This document shows positions 31,035 to 41,199 of a DNA stretch of 64,000 bases, one piece after another (the first letter of the stretch is position 1; each line of letters starts with the position of its first letter). The position numbers were made by a program, and so were the translations under genes. The notes under the pieces were generated by a model. The model was not told the origin of the DNA and did not search any database. It worked only from the letters and a program-made list of their open reading frames with translations. Source of the DNA: Letharia columbiana (Eukaryota; Ascomycota; Lecanoromycetes; Lecanorales; Parmeliaceae); assembly GCF_014066305.1 (NCBI RefSeq), contig NW_023501046.1:221001-285000 (forward strand), given 5' to 3'.

Positions 31035-33624
31035 TCACGACTCCAGACGGCCGCCCCTCTGAATCTCCCTCTCGACCAGCGCCTTCACCTCCCGGCTCGT
31101 CCCCTGCGTGAGCGGGTACTCCATGATGAACGTCCGGGTCCTCTGCTGCCGCAACTGCATGACGCGCTGGGCGTATTCGCCAACGATGCCGCTGTCGATG
31201 TTACCCTCCCAGGCGGTTTCGTCGGTGCCGTGCTGGGCGCAGAAGTCGCGGAGCCGGAGCATGCCCTGCCCGGCGAGCCAGCGCTGGTTGCGATCGTCGT
31301 CGTATGGTTCCTCGCTTTGGGGCCCACGGTTGGGCGCTGTGTCGCTCGTAATCATAGCGTCATCGCCACTATCGATAGATTGTTCGGATTCGGGCTCGGA
31401 TTCGACGGTAGGGCCTACAGTGTTATTCGTGTTTTCCAGTCCTGGTGCAGGCGCTGCATCGGGTGCATCTCGTCCTTGGAGGGTTTCCGGCACTCGCCGG
31501 CCCCGTTCAGCGATCAGTCCTTCTGGGATGCCGAGCTCGGCGGCTCGAGCGTTGATGGCGTCGGCGTCGGTGTCGGTGTCTGTCTGCTCGGGCATGCGGC
31601 CGGACGGGATCCATGGGATGAAACGGCGGAAAAATCCCTGCAATCCTTGCAACTCTGGGGCTTCGCCTAGACCTCGTTGGTTATCCTCTAAAGATTGGCG
31701 ATTGGGTGTGCCCTCTTCTGGAGGGGTGTCGAACCCACCGGCTGCCTCAAAAGGGGATTGATTCGCCGCCCCTTGAAGGTGTGTTGGCGGGGCGGGATCA
31801 TAGGATGGGACATTATTGGGTGGTGGGAGAGGATCTGAAGACGACGTGGGCATGTTGGTGTATCCGCGGGGAATGAGATTTATGAGGGCAGGAACCCCCG
31901 AAAGGAGGACATGGCGGGCTTCGTCGAGAGTAATGGGTCCATGAGACAGCGGTATGGTCTCCCTCCGAGCCTTTTCTCGTGTGGGAGCGACCTCTGCTGA
32001 CTCGACGACTTCGACCAGGAAGGATGTCGCTTCCGGGGTGTTCCATAGATCTTTGGCGTTGTGGACGTACAGCTCGCATTCGAAATTTTCTCGGTCCGTG
32101 GATGGGGTCTTTCCCCATACTGACTTGGGAATATGGTCGATGCTGAGTTCTTTGAATAGGCGGGGGAATACCCAAGGATAATCCTCGACGCAAGTTTTGA
32201 GAGATGACCGGCATTTCTGTACCTGTTTGAGCTTGAACTCTGCAAGAGCTGAAGAAATATCGATATTTGGGCGGCTTCGCCAGAGATCATCGGCGTAGAA
32301 CGGACTCCTGCTTAGTTGCAGGAGATGCTCTGACTGACCCCCACGGAGGGCTAGTTGGTCCAGAAAGAGACAGATGCGATAAGGATCCCCTTCAGGATCA
32401 AGGCTAAGCACCAACTTTGCCCACTCGTAGGCTGTTCGCCAGGTGCCTCTCTGGCCTAGATTGTTGACATAGCGCCACGCCGAGAGCCAGAATTCACGGT
32501 TCTCTGGCCGTCTGAAGTCAAGTCGTGCTTTACCTTCCCCGAGAGCTGCTGTGAATGAGGAGTGTACTGATCGTCCAAAGCTGAACAATGCGCGCTCGAG
32601 TAGGTCGCCCGAGACGGAGTGGTCGCCTTGTTGCTTTGCAATTTCGGAAACCTGGAGTAGCGTGGAGATGTGGTACGCTGCTTCCGATATCAGTACAAGT
32701 ACCCCAGCGGCACGAGTGGGGAATGGTCTTACGGTTATATTGAAGCAATGCAATCATGCGTTGTGGATCCATGGACTCTACACATGTTTGAAATTGCCTC
32801 TGCACGTCTTGGTAAATTGTGTTGTGCACAAAGCGAAACTCAACAGTACCATCCTCCAATTTCTCGACCAGCTCCATGCCGAGCCCTCCGCTCGTAGCTT
32901 TGGGCCATTCCTCTTTGCCCAGGATGAAAGGATTCCTTCGAAGTGCCAGACCTGCCAAACCTTGGCCACGCGAAGCTGGACTATGGCGCCCAGCCAGTGC
33001 ACCACCGAGGTCTAGATTTTGAACCCTGCCTCGCCGTCTGGGAGGGCCGGCCGCGGCGCCAGCTTCATCCTCGTTTTCCAGCACCACGTTCCCAAAGAGG
33101 CGCTTCATTTCGTTCAGAGCGTTTAAATGCTTCGACTCAACCGCAAGTAGTCGATACAGTTGTACATTAGCTTCATCGATCTTAGATGCCAGTGGAACCT
33201 CTGCTCCATCCTTGGATGTTGTCGACAAAGACTTGAGAGCAATGTCAATCTCATCCAGTTGTGGTTCTTTAGCGCCAGCCAGAGCAGTTTTGGCCGGAGG
33301 ATCAGCTTGCTCGGGTACTTTGCTCTTTTTCTTGTTTTTCTTCTTCTTCGACTTGCTCTTCGTTTTTGGCTTTTCTGACGATTCGACTTGAGGATTCTTT
33401 GTTGACACCTCAGCGTCCTCTCTATCATTAGGGTCTACGACGTCGGAGTCATTCATTTCATCTCCATCTTCATCTTGGTTTAGCATATCAAATGCATTGA
33501 GAATCTTCCCCGCGGGCGCCTCTTCTTCTGACTCATCATCCGGTGCATGGTCTTCTTTCAAAGTATTCCGCTGAATTTGCTGTTCCTGCTCTCTCTGTAG
33601 TTTTCGGACAGCTCTGGAGGACAT
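31035..33624 (-). CDS. RQC1: TCF25/Rqc1 family protein
   Basis: Two exons, 33624-32733 and 32677-31035 (55-bp intron, phase 1); 844 aa. The N-terminus MSSRAVRKLQREQEQ, an acidic stretch and a Lys-rich segment (KSKSKKKKNKKKSK) are typical of the family. The core begins around FVHNTIYQDVQRQFQTCVES and continues through DPQRMIALLQYN|PYHISTLLQVSEIAK, where the join recreates the conserved NPYHxxTLLQ motif. It then runs FRRPENREFWLSAWRYVNNL and GDPYRICLFLDQLALR. In yeast, Rqc1 is part of the ribosome quality control complex that directs stalled nascent chains to degradation. The C-terminal third is acidic and disordered. It faces RHO1 tail-to-tail across the microsatellite block. Confidence 0.92.
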
Positions 33625-34077
33625 GTTGATTATGGGCGGCCAATAACCTTAATTTTGTGCACAATAAAATGAATATCCTAGCCTTCGAAGTCCAATGTCA
33701 CGGGAGTGGTACTGGTATTGGTGCAGCTTTAATAGTAAATGAATTTGGGAGATGAGAAGTCGGCGAGTCCAAACCAAAGATATATGTCCAGTGCCAGAAA
33801 ATGAGACAACCAAGGTGTCAAATATGTCTAAGTTGTCAGATCTATGCAGTGTTCTTAAGTATTCATTGAATGCCATGACGCGGAGGGCAAAGCCTTTATT
33901 TCCATAGGGCTGAAGTGGATCTGCCTCAACGCTTGCCGCCAACCCCTGTCATTGTCACAAGATCCGCCAACAGCAACGCTTTCATTTCATCTCTCACTTT
34001 CACTGTACCTTCCTTTTTAACATCCCTGAGAGGAGAAAATCCTCAAGTTCTCCTCGCCCTGCCTCAGGCATATCTCA
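33625..34077. other. Divergent promoter RQC1 / PP2C
   Basis: A 453-bp gap between divergent genes. The 98-codon minus-strand frame at 33649-33942 is not supported as a gene. Confidence 0.4.
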
Positions 34078-36011
34078 ATGCGTCGAGCAGCAGTCCAAGC
34101 GTTCCGCACTGCTCGACGGACTCCTCTCCGGAAAGTCGTCACTACCAGAGCTTTCCCCAGGCCTCCAGTGAACCATATCGTCGGCCTACGCCCAGTCACT
34201 ACCCTTATCAGAAGAGATGCTCCGACCCAGATCATAAGGTCATCCATGTACTTTCGTACATTCTCAGTCGCTGCTCTGGTATCTGTGCTGGCTTCCGGCG
34301 TTTACTACTACCAGCGGGATCCAGAAACTAGGGCGTTGGTCAATGGGACAAGCGTCATAACCTCTGGCTCAGGCCGTTCAGCACCTCAGTATTCAACACT
34401 AGCCTCTGCCTCAGGCTCTCTCCCTACCCAAACCCAGTCAATATCAAACGGTCTCGTTGCAGAGCCAGGAGCCGAGTCTAAGAGAAGGGCACTGCTCGTT
34501 CAAGACAACGAATTCTACGTAGACGAACTAGCTCACGACGCTCCTTTAACCAAGCAAGCTGAAGACGAAGGTCACAACCGGATGGAGAAGATAACGCCGG
34601 AACAGGCAACGCAAAAGCTTCGCAAGAACGAGGAGTCATATCTGGTCGGCAGGGGAAGAGGCGTTGTCCGCTACGATGTGGTCCAGATACCAAGTAACAA
34701 CCCTATCGAGGATGACCACGCCGAGAAGATTGTTGAAGTGCCCCAGTCAGTTACTCCTCCACCTGCCGGGTCGGCCAGCAGCGACTGGATGTTCTGGGGC
34801 GTCTTTGACGGTCACGCTGGTTGGACCACATCCGCAAAACTTCGACAAGTCCTCATCTCCTACGTTGCGCGTGAACTCAATAACACTTACATATCCGCCT
34901 TCACCGACCCCTCTTTGACCGTTCCCACCCCGCAGTCCATAGACACAGCAATCAAACGTGGCTTTCTCGCACTAGATCACGAGATAGTCCACGCTTCCGT
35001 GAGTAAGATTACCACCAACACAAAGCAAAAAGCCGCAGCAGCAGAGATCCTTGCACCAGCACTTTCTGGCGCTTGTGCTCTCCTCTCATTCTACGATAGT
35101 TCTTCAAAGCTCTTTCGAGTGGCTTGTACAGGCGATTCACGTGCAGTGCTAGGCCGCAAAAACCCAGCAACTGGAAAGTGGACTGCTACTCCACTCAGTG
35201 AAGACCAGACGGGAGGCACTCCCTCTGAGATGACTCGACTGCGCGCTGAGCATCCTGGCGAGGAGAATGTCGTACATAGGGGAAGGATACTAGGCGGCTT
35301 AGAACCCAGTCGGGCGTTTGGCGATGCGGGCTATAAATGGAGCAGGGAAGTCCAAAACCGGATGAAGAAGTTTTTCTTTGGAAAGACTCCGTCGCCGCTA
35401 TTGAAAACCCCGCCGTATGTTACCGCTGAGCCTATCATCACGACCACGAAGGTAGATCCTGGGCAGGGAGACTTCGTTGTTCTGGCTACGGATGGGTTGT
35501 GGGAAATGCTCACGAATGAGGAAGTTGTTGGATTGGTTGGGCAGTGGCTCGAAAATCAATCGTCGAGCAGTGGAAGTAATGCCACGTCATGGACAAAGTC
35601 ATTCTTCAGCAGCCAAAGCACGAAGTTGCCAGTTGAGAAGCCTGTCTCAGCGCCCACGGAGGGTGGTGAAGGCCAACGGGCTCCTCTGCGGCAGACGCAA
35701 TGGGATGTGAAGACTACTGATGAGAGGTTCGTGGTCGAGGATAAAAACGTGGCGACGCATTTGGTTAGGAATGCGTTGGGTGGTAGAGATAGGGATATGG
35801 TTTGTGGGCTGTTGACGCTTGTGAGTCCGTATGCAAGGCGATACAGGTACGTTCTTCTTTCCAGCTAGTCGGGTGAGGTCTGACTGACCCGCCTTCCAGG
35901 GACGATCTCACAGTCGAAGTCATTTTCTTCGGCGAAGCTGACAAGAGCGGAGATGTGGTACTCAACGCTGAAGCCAGCGCGCCCAGCTTAGGTGCGAAGG
36001 CAAAGTTATGA
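34078..36011 (+). CDS. Mitochondrial PP2C-type protein phosphatase (PDP/Ptc5-like)
   Basis: Two exons, 34078-35846 and 35900-36011 (53-bp intron, phase 2); 626 aa. The N-terminus is rich in Arg/Ala/Ser without acidic residues (MRRAAVQAFRTARRTPLRKV), a typical mitochondrial targeting sequence. A membrane-like segment follows (TFSVAALVSVLASGVYYY). PP2C motifs are complete: FWGVFDGHAGW (metal-binding Asp), GACALLSFYD, VACTGDSRAVLG, GLEPSRAFGDAGYKW, FVVLATDGLWEMLTNEE and the terminal DDLTVEVIFFGE, which lies across the intron. The closest known role is pyruvate dehydrogenase phosphatase (yeast Ptc5/Ptc6, mammalian PDP). Substrate is inferred from family only. Confidence 0.9.
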
Positions 36012-36689
36012 TCACGACTCTGCTCCGTTTAGCTGCATTTACAAGAAAAGCGTTTGGCGGTGATCTTCGTTTGCGAGCGTTAGGGATACCCAGTGCTAGC
36101 AGCATTGTTGGAGGCGTTTTGTCCATTTAGGATTAGGAATGTCTACACCTGATCCACATGTGCCTTCCATCCGCTTTCATCTGTTTGAAATGTCTTCGCA
36201 ACGTCTACACCACAGCCCAATCCTATGGAATCCCGCAATCCACCGTGAAAAGATCCGAAAGCTAGTCATGACCTGATCTCTCCGACCCTTCTTCCCCGGC
36301 CACACCGCTAGATCTTCCAAACCAACCCAAGCTTCCTCCCCCGCGAGCCCCAACCTTTCCGACCAGGGACGATCATCCCAGGCTTCCCGGCGAAAAATCG
36401 TCCCGAAGGCTCCGTGCCCGGAGTCTTCCATTGCTGGTCTCCCAAAAGCACGGGTACTAGTACTGGAAGCAGCTTTTGCGAAACGTCCTCCCGGCCTAGA
36501 GAAGGGGGGGGGGGGGTAATTTCGAGGCCGGATGCTGAAGCACGCTCCTTCTGCGGCTGACAATGGGTTCGAGACCGAGGGTTATTGGAAAGACGGCATG
36601 GCTTTCATGATGCTGGTCTCATCTCTTGCTCCCACCTGGGCCGAAGGCCGATTCGCGTATGGTGAATACTCACGCTCAGCCCTACCGCG
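36012..36689. other. Intergenic, convergent PP2C / COX18
   Basis: A 678-bp gap containing a run of about a dozen G at 36505-36517. No gene is supported on either strand. Confidence 0.5.
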
Positions 36690-37787
36690 TCACTTTTCCT
36701 TCTTCCTCGTCGTCGGACTCCTCAGCTCCTTCATCGTCGGACAGCGATAGCCCCGCACCTTCGGCTCGGCCTCTGCGGGCGCGTCGTCCGCGCCACGCTC
36801 GCCCTTCTTGCCGGGCGACCGTGTCGCGCGGAAGGATCGGATCCGGGGGAGAGAAGCCGCGACGATGGCGGCCAGGCCGCCGGAGATCCAGTAGAGGAGC
36901 ATGGCGCTGGGGAACAGGAGCGTGGCGGGCGCGAGCGCGAGGGCTCCGATCTTCAAGGTTGTGTGTTTCCGTAGATTCCAAGCGCGGGCCTTCCTGGCGG
37001 TTTCGGGCGACGAGCCCGGCATTGCGAGGAGACCGAAGGTGTCGTTGCGAGACGAGATCGTTGCGAACACGATGGCGGATAGGGCGAGGGGCAAGATGAG
37101 CAAAGGATCGGGCATGGTGAGGTCGGGGAACCATAACATCCCCTCGGTGGCTAGGGATGGTTCCATGGGTACCGATTCGTCCACTGTGCCTGCGCCGGGG
37201 TTCTGCTGCCCTTTGAGCGCTATCAGAGACTTGGCGGCCAAGCTCAGCATTCCCTCCTCCGTCCCCGTCATCCGTCGGATCGTCTCCATCATCGTGAACC
37301 ATATAGGGACTTTGACGAGCGCGAGATAGGATCTCCAAGATTGTGCTCGGTTTCGCTTGAGCCATTGTCTCCATACGAGATCCATGGCTCCGTCGTGGAT
37401 CCGTTTCCGTTCAAGCGCGCTTTTATCTCCGTGCTTATGCCTGATCGCCTTCTCCGTGGCGATTGTGGCCTCGGCTAAGTGAGGGTACAGTGCGCACCGT
37501 TTCCAGTAGATCCGGTTGGAGTATGTGTATAAGGGTTGCAGGATGACCATTCTGACAAGGACGGCAACCAGTGGTATTGTTGCTGCCCAGGGAAGTCCGG
37601 TCGTGTCATGAATCCCGTTGAGAAGTGTATGAGTCTGCACTAAGCATTCATCGAGGAATGGACGCTGGGGGGTGGCGCTAAATCTTCGAGAGTTCAGGGC
37701 TGCTGTTTGGCGAAATTTGGGTCGGTGACAAGGCTTCATGAGAGCTGTCGGTCTTGATACTACTCGTATCACACTGTGAGGCTTCAT
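36690..37787 (-). CDS. COX18: COX18, Oxa1/YidC-family inner-membrane insertase
   Basis: Single exon, 365 aa. It has an N-terminal presequence-like region (RPTALMKPCHRPKFRQ, SRRFSATPQRP), followed by YidC/Oxa1/Alb3-type segments: TGLPWAATIPLVAVLVRMVI, LVKVPIWFTMMETIRRMTG, LLILPLALSAIVFATISSRN and LALAPATLLFPSAMLLYWIS. The spacing matches Cox18 rather than Oxa1, which is longer and has a C-terminal ribosome-binding tail. In fungi Cox18 translocates the C-terminal tail of Cox2 across the inner membrane. The C-terminus is basic and low in complexity. Choice between Cox18 and another Oxa1 paralogue rests on length and presequence. Confidence 0.85.
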   Translation of the reverse strand: MKPHSVIRVVSRPTALMKPCHRPKFRQTAALNSRRFSATPQRPFLDECLVQTHTLLNGIHDTTGLPWAATIPLVAVLVRMVILQPLYTYSNRIYWKRCALYPHLAEATIATEKAIRHKHGDKSALERKRIHDGAMDLVWRQWLKRNRAQSWRSYLALVKVPIWFTMMETIRRMTGTEEGMLSLAAKSLIALKGQQNPGAGTVDESVPMEPSLATEGMLWFPDLTMPDPLLILPLALSAIVFATISSRNDTFGLLAMPGSSPETARKARAWNLRKHTTLKIGALALAPATLLFPSAMLLYWISGGLAAIVAASLPRIRSFRATRSPGKKGERGADDAPAEAEPKVRGYRCPTMKELRSPTTRKKEK

Positions 37788-38163
37788 TGTGGTGATGGTG
37801 GTCTGAAAGCGTTATATAGAGATGGATTGTTTTCCACTTTTTGATCGAAAGGATTGATGTAAGGGCCGAAGCCCGCTCCACCAGCTCGGGCCGGAAGACC
37901 TAATGCAAGGAGCCAAAAAGGGTACACATAACAAAATTGCGCGAATAACGCACTCGGAACGTGGAGAACCCAAAGGTTATATATGACGCTGCCGGCGAAC
38001 TCCTGATGGCAGTCTGAACCGTACTATCAAAGTAAACGTGATACCTTAGCAAGATATCGCACTGGGAGAGCACCCACGTTCGCCAACAATCTTCTACTCG
38101 AAGAAGAATAGCCAGCAGTAGCAGTCCACCATCCTCTACTACTACTACACCTCCTCCTCCGCT
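37788..38163. other. Intergenic, COX18 promoter and permease 3' region
   Basis: These 376 bp lie between two minus-strand genes. No element was recognised apart from short triplet runs near 38130-38160. Confidence 0.4.
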
Positions 38164-40376
38164 TTACCGGCCAAACTTCTTCAACTCCAAGTACCTCAAC
38201 GGGGGGTATGCAACGCACGTAAAAGCAATTGCTAGCCAAGCGCCAATGTCGCCCCCATAACCGCCAATCTTACTCCCGACAGGGCCTTGATACCACACTT
38301 GATCCATACCGACAATCGCGCCGGCCCAGCCAATAAAGAAAGAAAGCAACGCTGCAACTCCTACAGGAAGCCTCTTTTTATCTTCCCAAGCCGACCAATC
38401 AAAAGGCACCCCTCGCAGTGTGTGAAACAATATATGCTCTTCGAACACTATCGTCAGCCAGGGGCAGACCCAGTAACTCATAAGGGGCAAGAAGTCTTCG
38501 AATATGTTGAACAAATGGTCGCGGCCCGCCACCGCGCAGACGAGTTCGACAACCATGAGGAAGAGACACCAGATCCAACGCGGGATGGCTTTGGGATAAC
38601 GACCCAAGACCTGGCAGCTCAAGCCTGCGGCGTACGTGGCCGGTGCGTTATTTGCGATGCCGCCAAGGGCGAGGAGCACGGTGCAGAAACCGCCAAAGGC
38701 GCCGAGGCCGTCGTAGCAGGCTAGGAGGAGCGCGCCGGATGAGGTGGCGTAGGCGTTGGCCCAACCGGGTGTTGTGGCGACGCCAGTCGCTATAGCGACC
38801 CCAATAAGGTTTACAAAGATTAAAGAAGTCCACATGCCAGACCAGGTCATGAAGAAGGTGAGGCGTCGACTTGTGTCAATGGCTGATGATGATTTCGGAG
38901 TCAGCATGCCATCTTGAAGAGATAGACTGAAGTCGTAAGACAAGTCTAGGGAGTACGACGAGGGAAAAAAGCCCATTGCATGACACAGATTGAAGTCTCA
39001 CATAGGAAAGAGCCAATCCGAGATTACGTACGATAATAGACGTAAAAGTCGGCACCGATAGTGCAGAAGCTAATGGCGACAGAGAACTGAAGTGCGAAAA
39101 AGGAGCAGCGATTGGCTGCGACTGTGCCGGGCGGACCGATAGATTGCAATGAGGTATTGAAATTGTGGCCGGCGGAACCGATGAGGACGAGTAGGGCAAA
39201 TACTTGCGGTATCCAGGCGTATCTGTCCCTCTGTGAGCTTGAGCGCTGCGCTTCTTTTTGGTTTTAATGGAGCGGACCTTTCGTATGTGTGGAGAATGGC
39301 GATGCCGAAGGCGGCAACCAAGCCAATGCAAAGAGCGCTGATAGCACAACCGACAGCAATAGTCAGGCCGGCGCCGTTAACAGCTGAAAGCATTTGTCCG
39401 GCAATGATGGACGCGATGATACCCCCTAGATACAATTCCGCAGTCAGTATTACCAAGTCGAGGGGTAATTTCGAGCTTTCGAACATGTCTAGAGAGTGAA
39501 TTCCCAACCGTGTGTCCAGACTCAATATTTAGTGCAAAACATAAAACCCGTGATATACTTACAGCCCACTTGAAGTATTACGTTGAGAATGCAGGCGAGT
39601 TTGGACGGCCAGTATCCCATAAAGTATCGACCGAGTATCTATCAAGTCAGCAAGGATCACACCGAGTTGGCAAAATGTGTGCCCAATTGATAAATCAAGG
39701 CCAGGTATAGTCTAAGCCGGCAGTATGCACGCACGCGCAACATACCATTGTTCGATTTCCGCTTTGAGGACCGAATGTACCCGTATATGCTGCTCCGCAA
39801 GCGGAGAGAGCATTGGCGAAGAGGACCAAGCAGACACAATCAACCCATCCGAGGTTAAAGACCAGTGGGCCGAGAAAACCAACAGCGAGGTTGTTCACCA
39901 CGACGTTGATGCTGAACCACAAAGTGAACATCTGAAGATATCCCATTGCCGCCCCATCGTGCTTCTCTTCCGGAAGCACTCTCGTGATGCCGCGGGCCTC
40001 TAGATTATGGTTTCGAGATCAGTATTGCCTGACTAGGAGACATACTGAACTTTGGAACATGTCTAGAGAGTAGTACTCCCGAAGCACTCCTTAAGGCTTG
40101 GGATCTGGCCCCAAAGAGTGAAGATGGACTCCAAAGATACGTACCTAGGCCAGCAAAGCTTTCGACTTTGGCGTTCCATCTCGCGAGCCTACCTCTGAGG
40201 AGGACGGGAGTGGGAGCGATATCAGGATGAGAAGAGATTTGAGAGTTTTCGAGGGTGTTATCGGCTGAGTCGCTGCCGGAGAGGATGATATTGACTGAAG
40301 AATCTTTGAATTCGCCTCGTTTCTCGAGGTCATTTTCGGGTATCTGGTGAGCGGCAGGGTGCCTGAGAGGATTCAT
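38164..40376 (-). CDS. Purine-cytosine permease (FCY2/FcyB type, NCS1 family)
   Basis: Six exons: 40376-40145, 39999-39746, 39638-39563, 39425-39278, 39222-39032 and 38882-38164; 539 aa, the normal family length. Introns 1, 3 and 5 are introner-like elements (145, 137 and 149 bp). Intron 2 is 107 bp; intron 4 is 55 bp with a weak GTCCGC donor. The protein reads FAGLEARGITRVLPEE (the NCS1 N-terminal signature, spanning intron 1), then about 12 hydrophobic segments: LQMFTLWFSINVVVNNLAVG, YFMGYWPSKLACILNVILQV, GWGIIASIIAGQMLSAVNGA, ADFYVYYPIDTSRRLTFFMT (across intron 5), WICLFLMVVELVCAVAG-like and ALLSFFIGWAGAIVGM. The family imports cytosine, adenine, guanine and hypoxanthine with protons. The Met further downstream in intron 5 sequence is not a start. 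Confidence 0.92.
38883..39031 (-). mobile_element. Introner-like element copy C (permease intron 5)
   Basis: A 149-bp intron. Read on the minus strand it starts GTACGTAATCTCGGATTGG and has CCCTAGACTTGTC in the middle. It ends with TGCTGACTCCGAAATCATC then ATCAG, sharing 20 consecutive bases (CTGACTCCGAAATCATCATC) with copy B. The terminal complementarity of copy B is kept at 8 of 10 positions. Phase 1 (TAT C|CC). Confidence 0.9.
39426..39562 (-). mobile_element. Introner-like element copy D (permease intron 3)
   Basis: A 137-bp intron starting GTAAGTATATCACGGG. It contains AAATATTGAGTCTGG (compare AAATACTGAGTCTTG in copy B), then CTCTCTAGACATGTTCGAAA, and ends ATACTGACTGCGGAATTG then TATCTAG. 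Phase 1 (GGC T|GG). Confidence 0.88.
40000..40144 (-). mobile_element. Introner-like element copy E (permease intron 1)
   Basis: A 145-bp intron starting GTACGTATCTTTGGAGTCC, with CTCTCTAGACATGTTCCAAA in the middle and ATACTGATCTCGAAACC then ATAATCTAG at the end. The 14-base core CTCTCTAGACATGT is identical to copy D. Phase 1 (CTA G|AG). Confidence 0.9.
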
Positions 40377-41199
40377 GCTGAAGGAAGGAAATGGAGAGTA
40401 TCTCTCACAACTCAAAAGGAGTCAATTCGAGTGTTAAATTGGGGAGGATGGAATAAAAAACAAAAGAGTTTAATGACTGATGTTAAAAAAGACAAGGTAA
40501 GGCAGACACTGGACAGGGATAGTGCGAATGAGAGAGGATATTTAGAGCACGCAGAGCAATTGTACTCGCGGATTATGCATCCAACGGCCATCGATATCAT
40601 ACCAGTCACTTAAGGAAGGTTGAAAGCTAAAGGCTGATGCAGCATGAGCAAGTGCTTGTACTAGTAAGAGTACTAGCTGTCTGCACGTTGAAACCAAATC
40701 ATGCGAGCCATCTCGCGGCACGTGGGGTAAAATGGAGATTAGGGCAGCAATGGAATGATTAGTCTGGTCCTGTATGCTGCCAAACACGTTATCGCGTAAT
40801 AATGAATGGTCCATGTAGCAAAGGAGCACCAATGCCTTGAAAAAAAGTGAGTGGTTAGAAGTTGCAGGACAGCTCAAGCTACAAAGATTCCTTAAATCCT
40901 TCGACGCCGCTAAAGCTTTAGTGTATGCGTTCTAATCAGTAAATGAGACGACGGACGCTCAATTGAAAAAGTAAGAGGCGTACTAGTACCGACCACGACA
41001 CGGTTCTTTTTTTCATTCAATTACCGCACAGAGTTTCCAATTCCAACCGCTCCTCGGGAAAAACAATGCGAGTATCTTACGTCGAGCGGGGAAGAAAAAG
41101 GTAACGATATTTCTATTTGCGAAAGCGGTCCGCCGCATTGCACTGGGTAAAGTCGTCCGATTTAGAGTGGAGCTCGGCATCTCTGTGGACGGGATCTGC
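40377..41199. other. Intergenic, permease promoter
   Basis: 823 bp upstream of the permease and downstream of the glycosyltransferase gene. No gene or repeat is supported. Confidence 0.4.

Noticed and set aside
33649..33942. 98-codon minus-strand frame between RQC1 and the PP2C gene
   Set aside because: It lies in a divergent promoter, has no recognisable motif and no supported splice partners.
36177..36563. 128-codon minus-strand frame downstream of the PP2C gene
   Set aside because: Low-complexity composition, crosses a poly-G run, no family features.
38883..38976. Start codon and N-terminus MGFFPSSYSL for the permease exon
   Set aside because: This sequence is ILE copy C; the splice join restores ADFYVYYPIDTSRR from the upstream exon.
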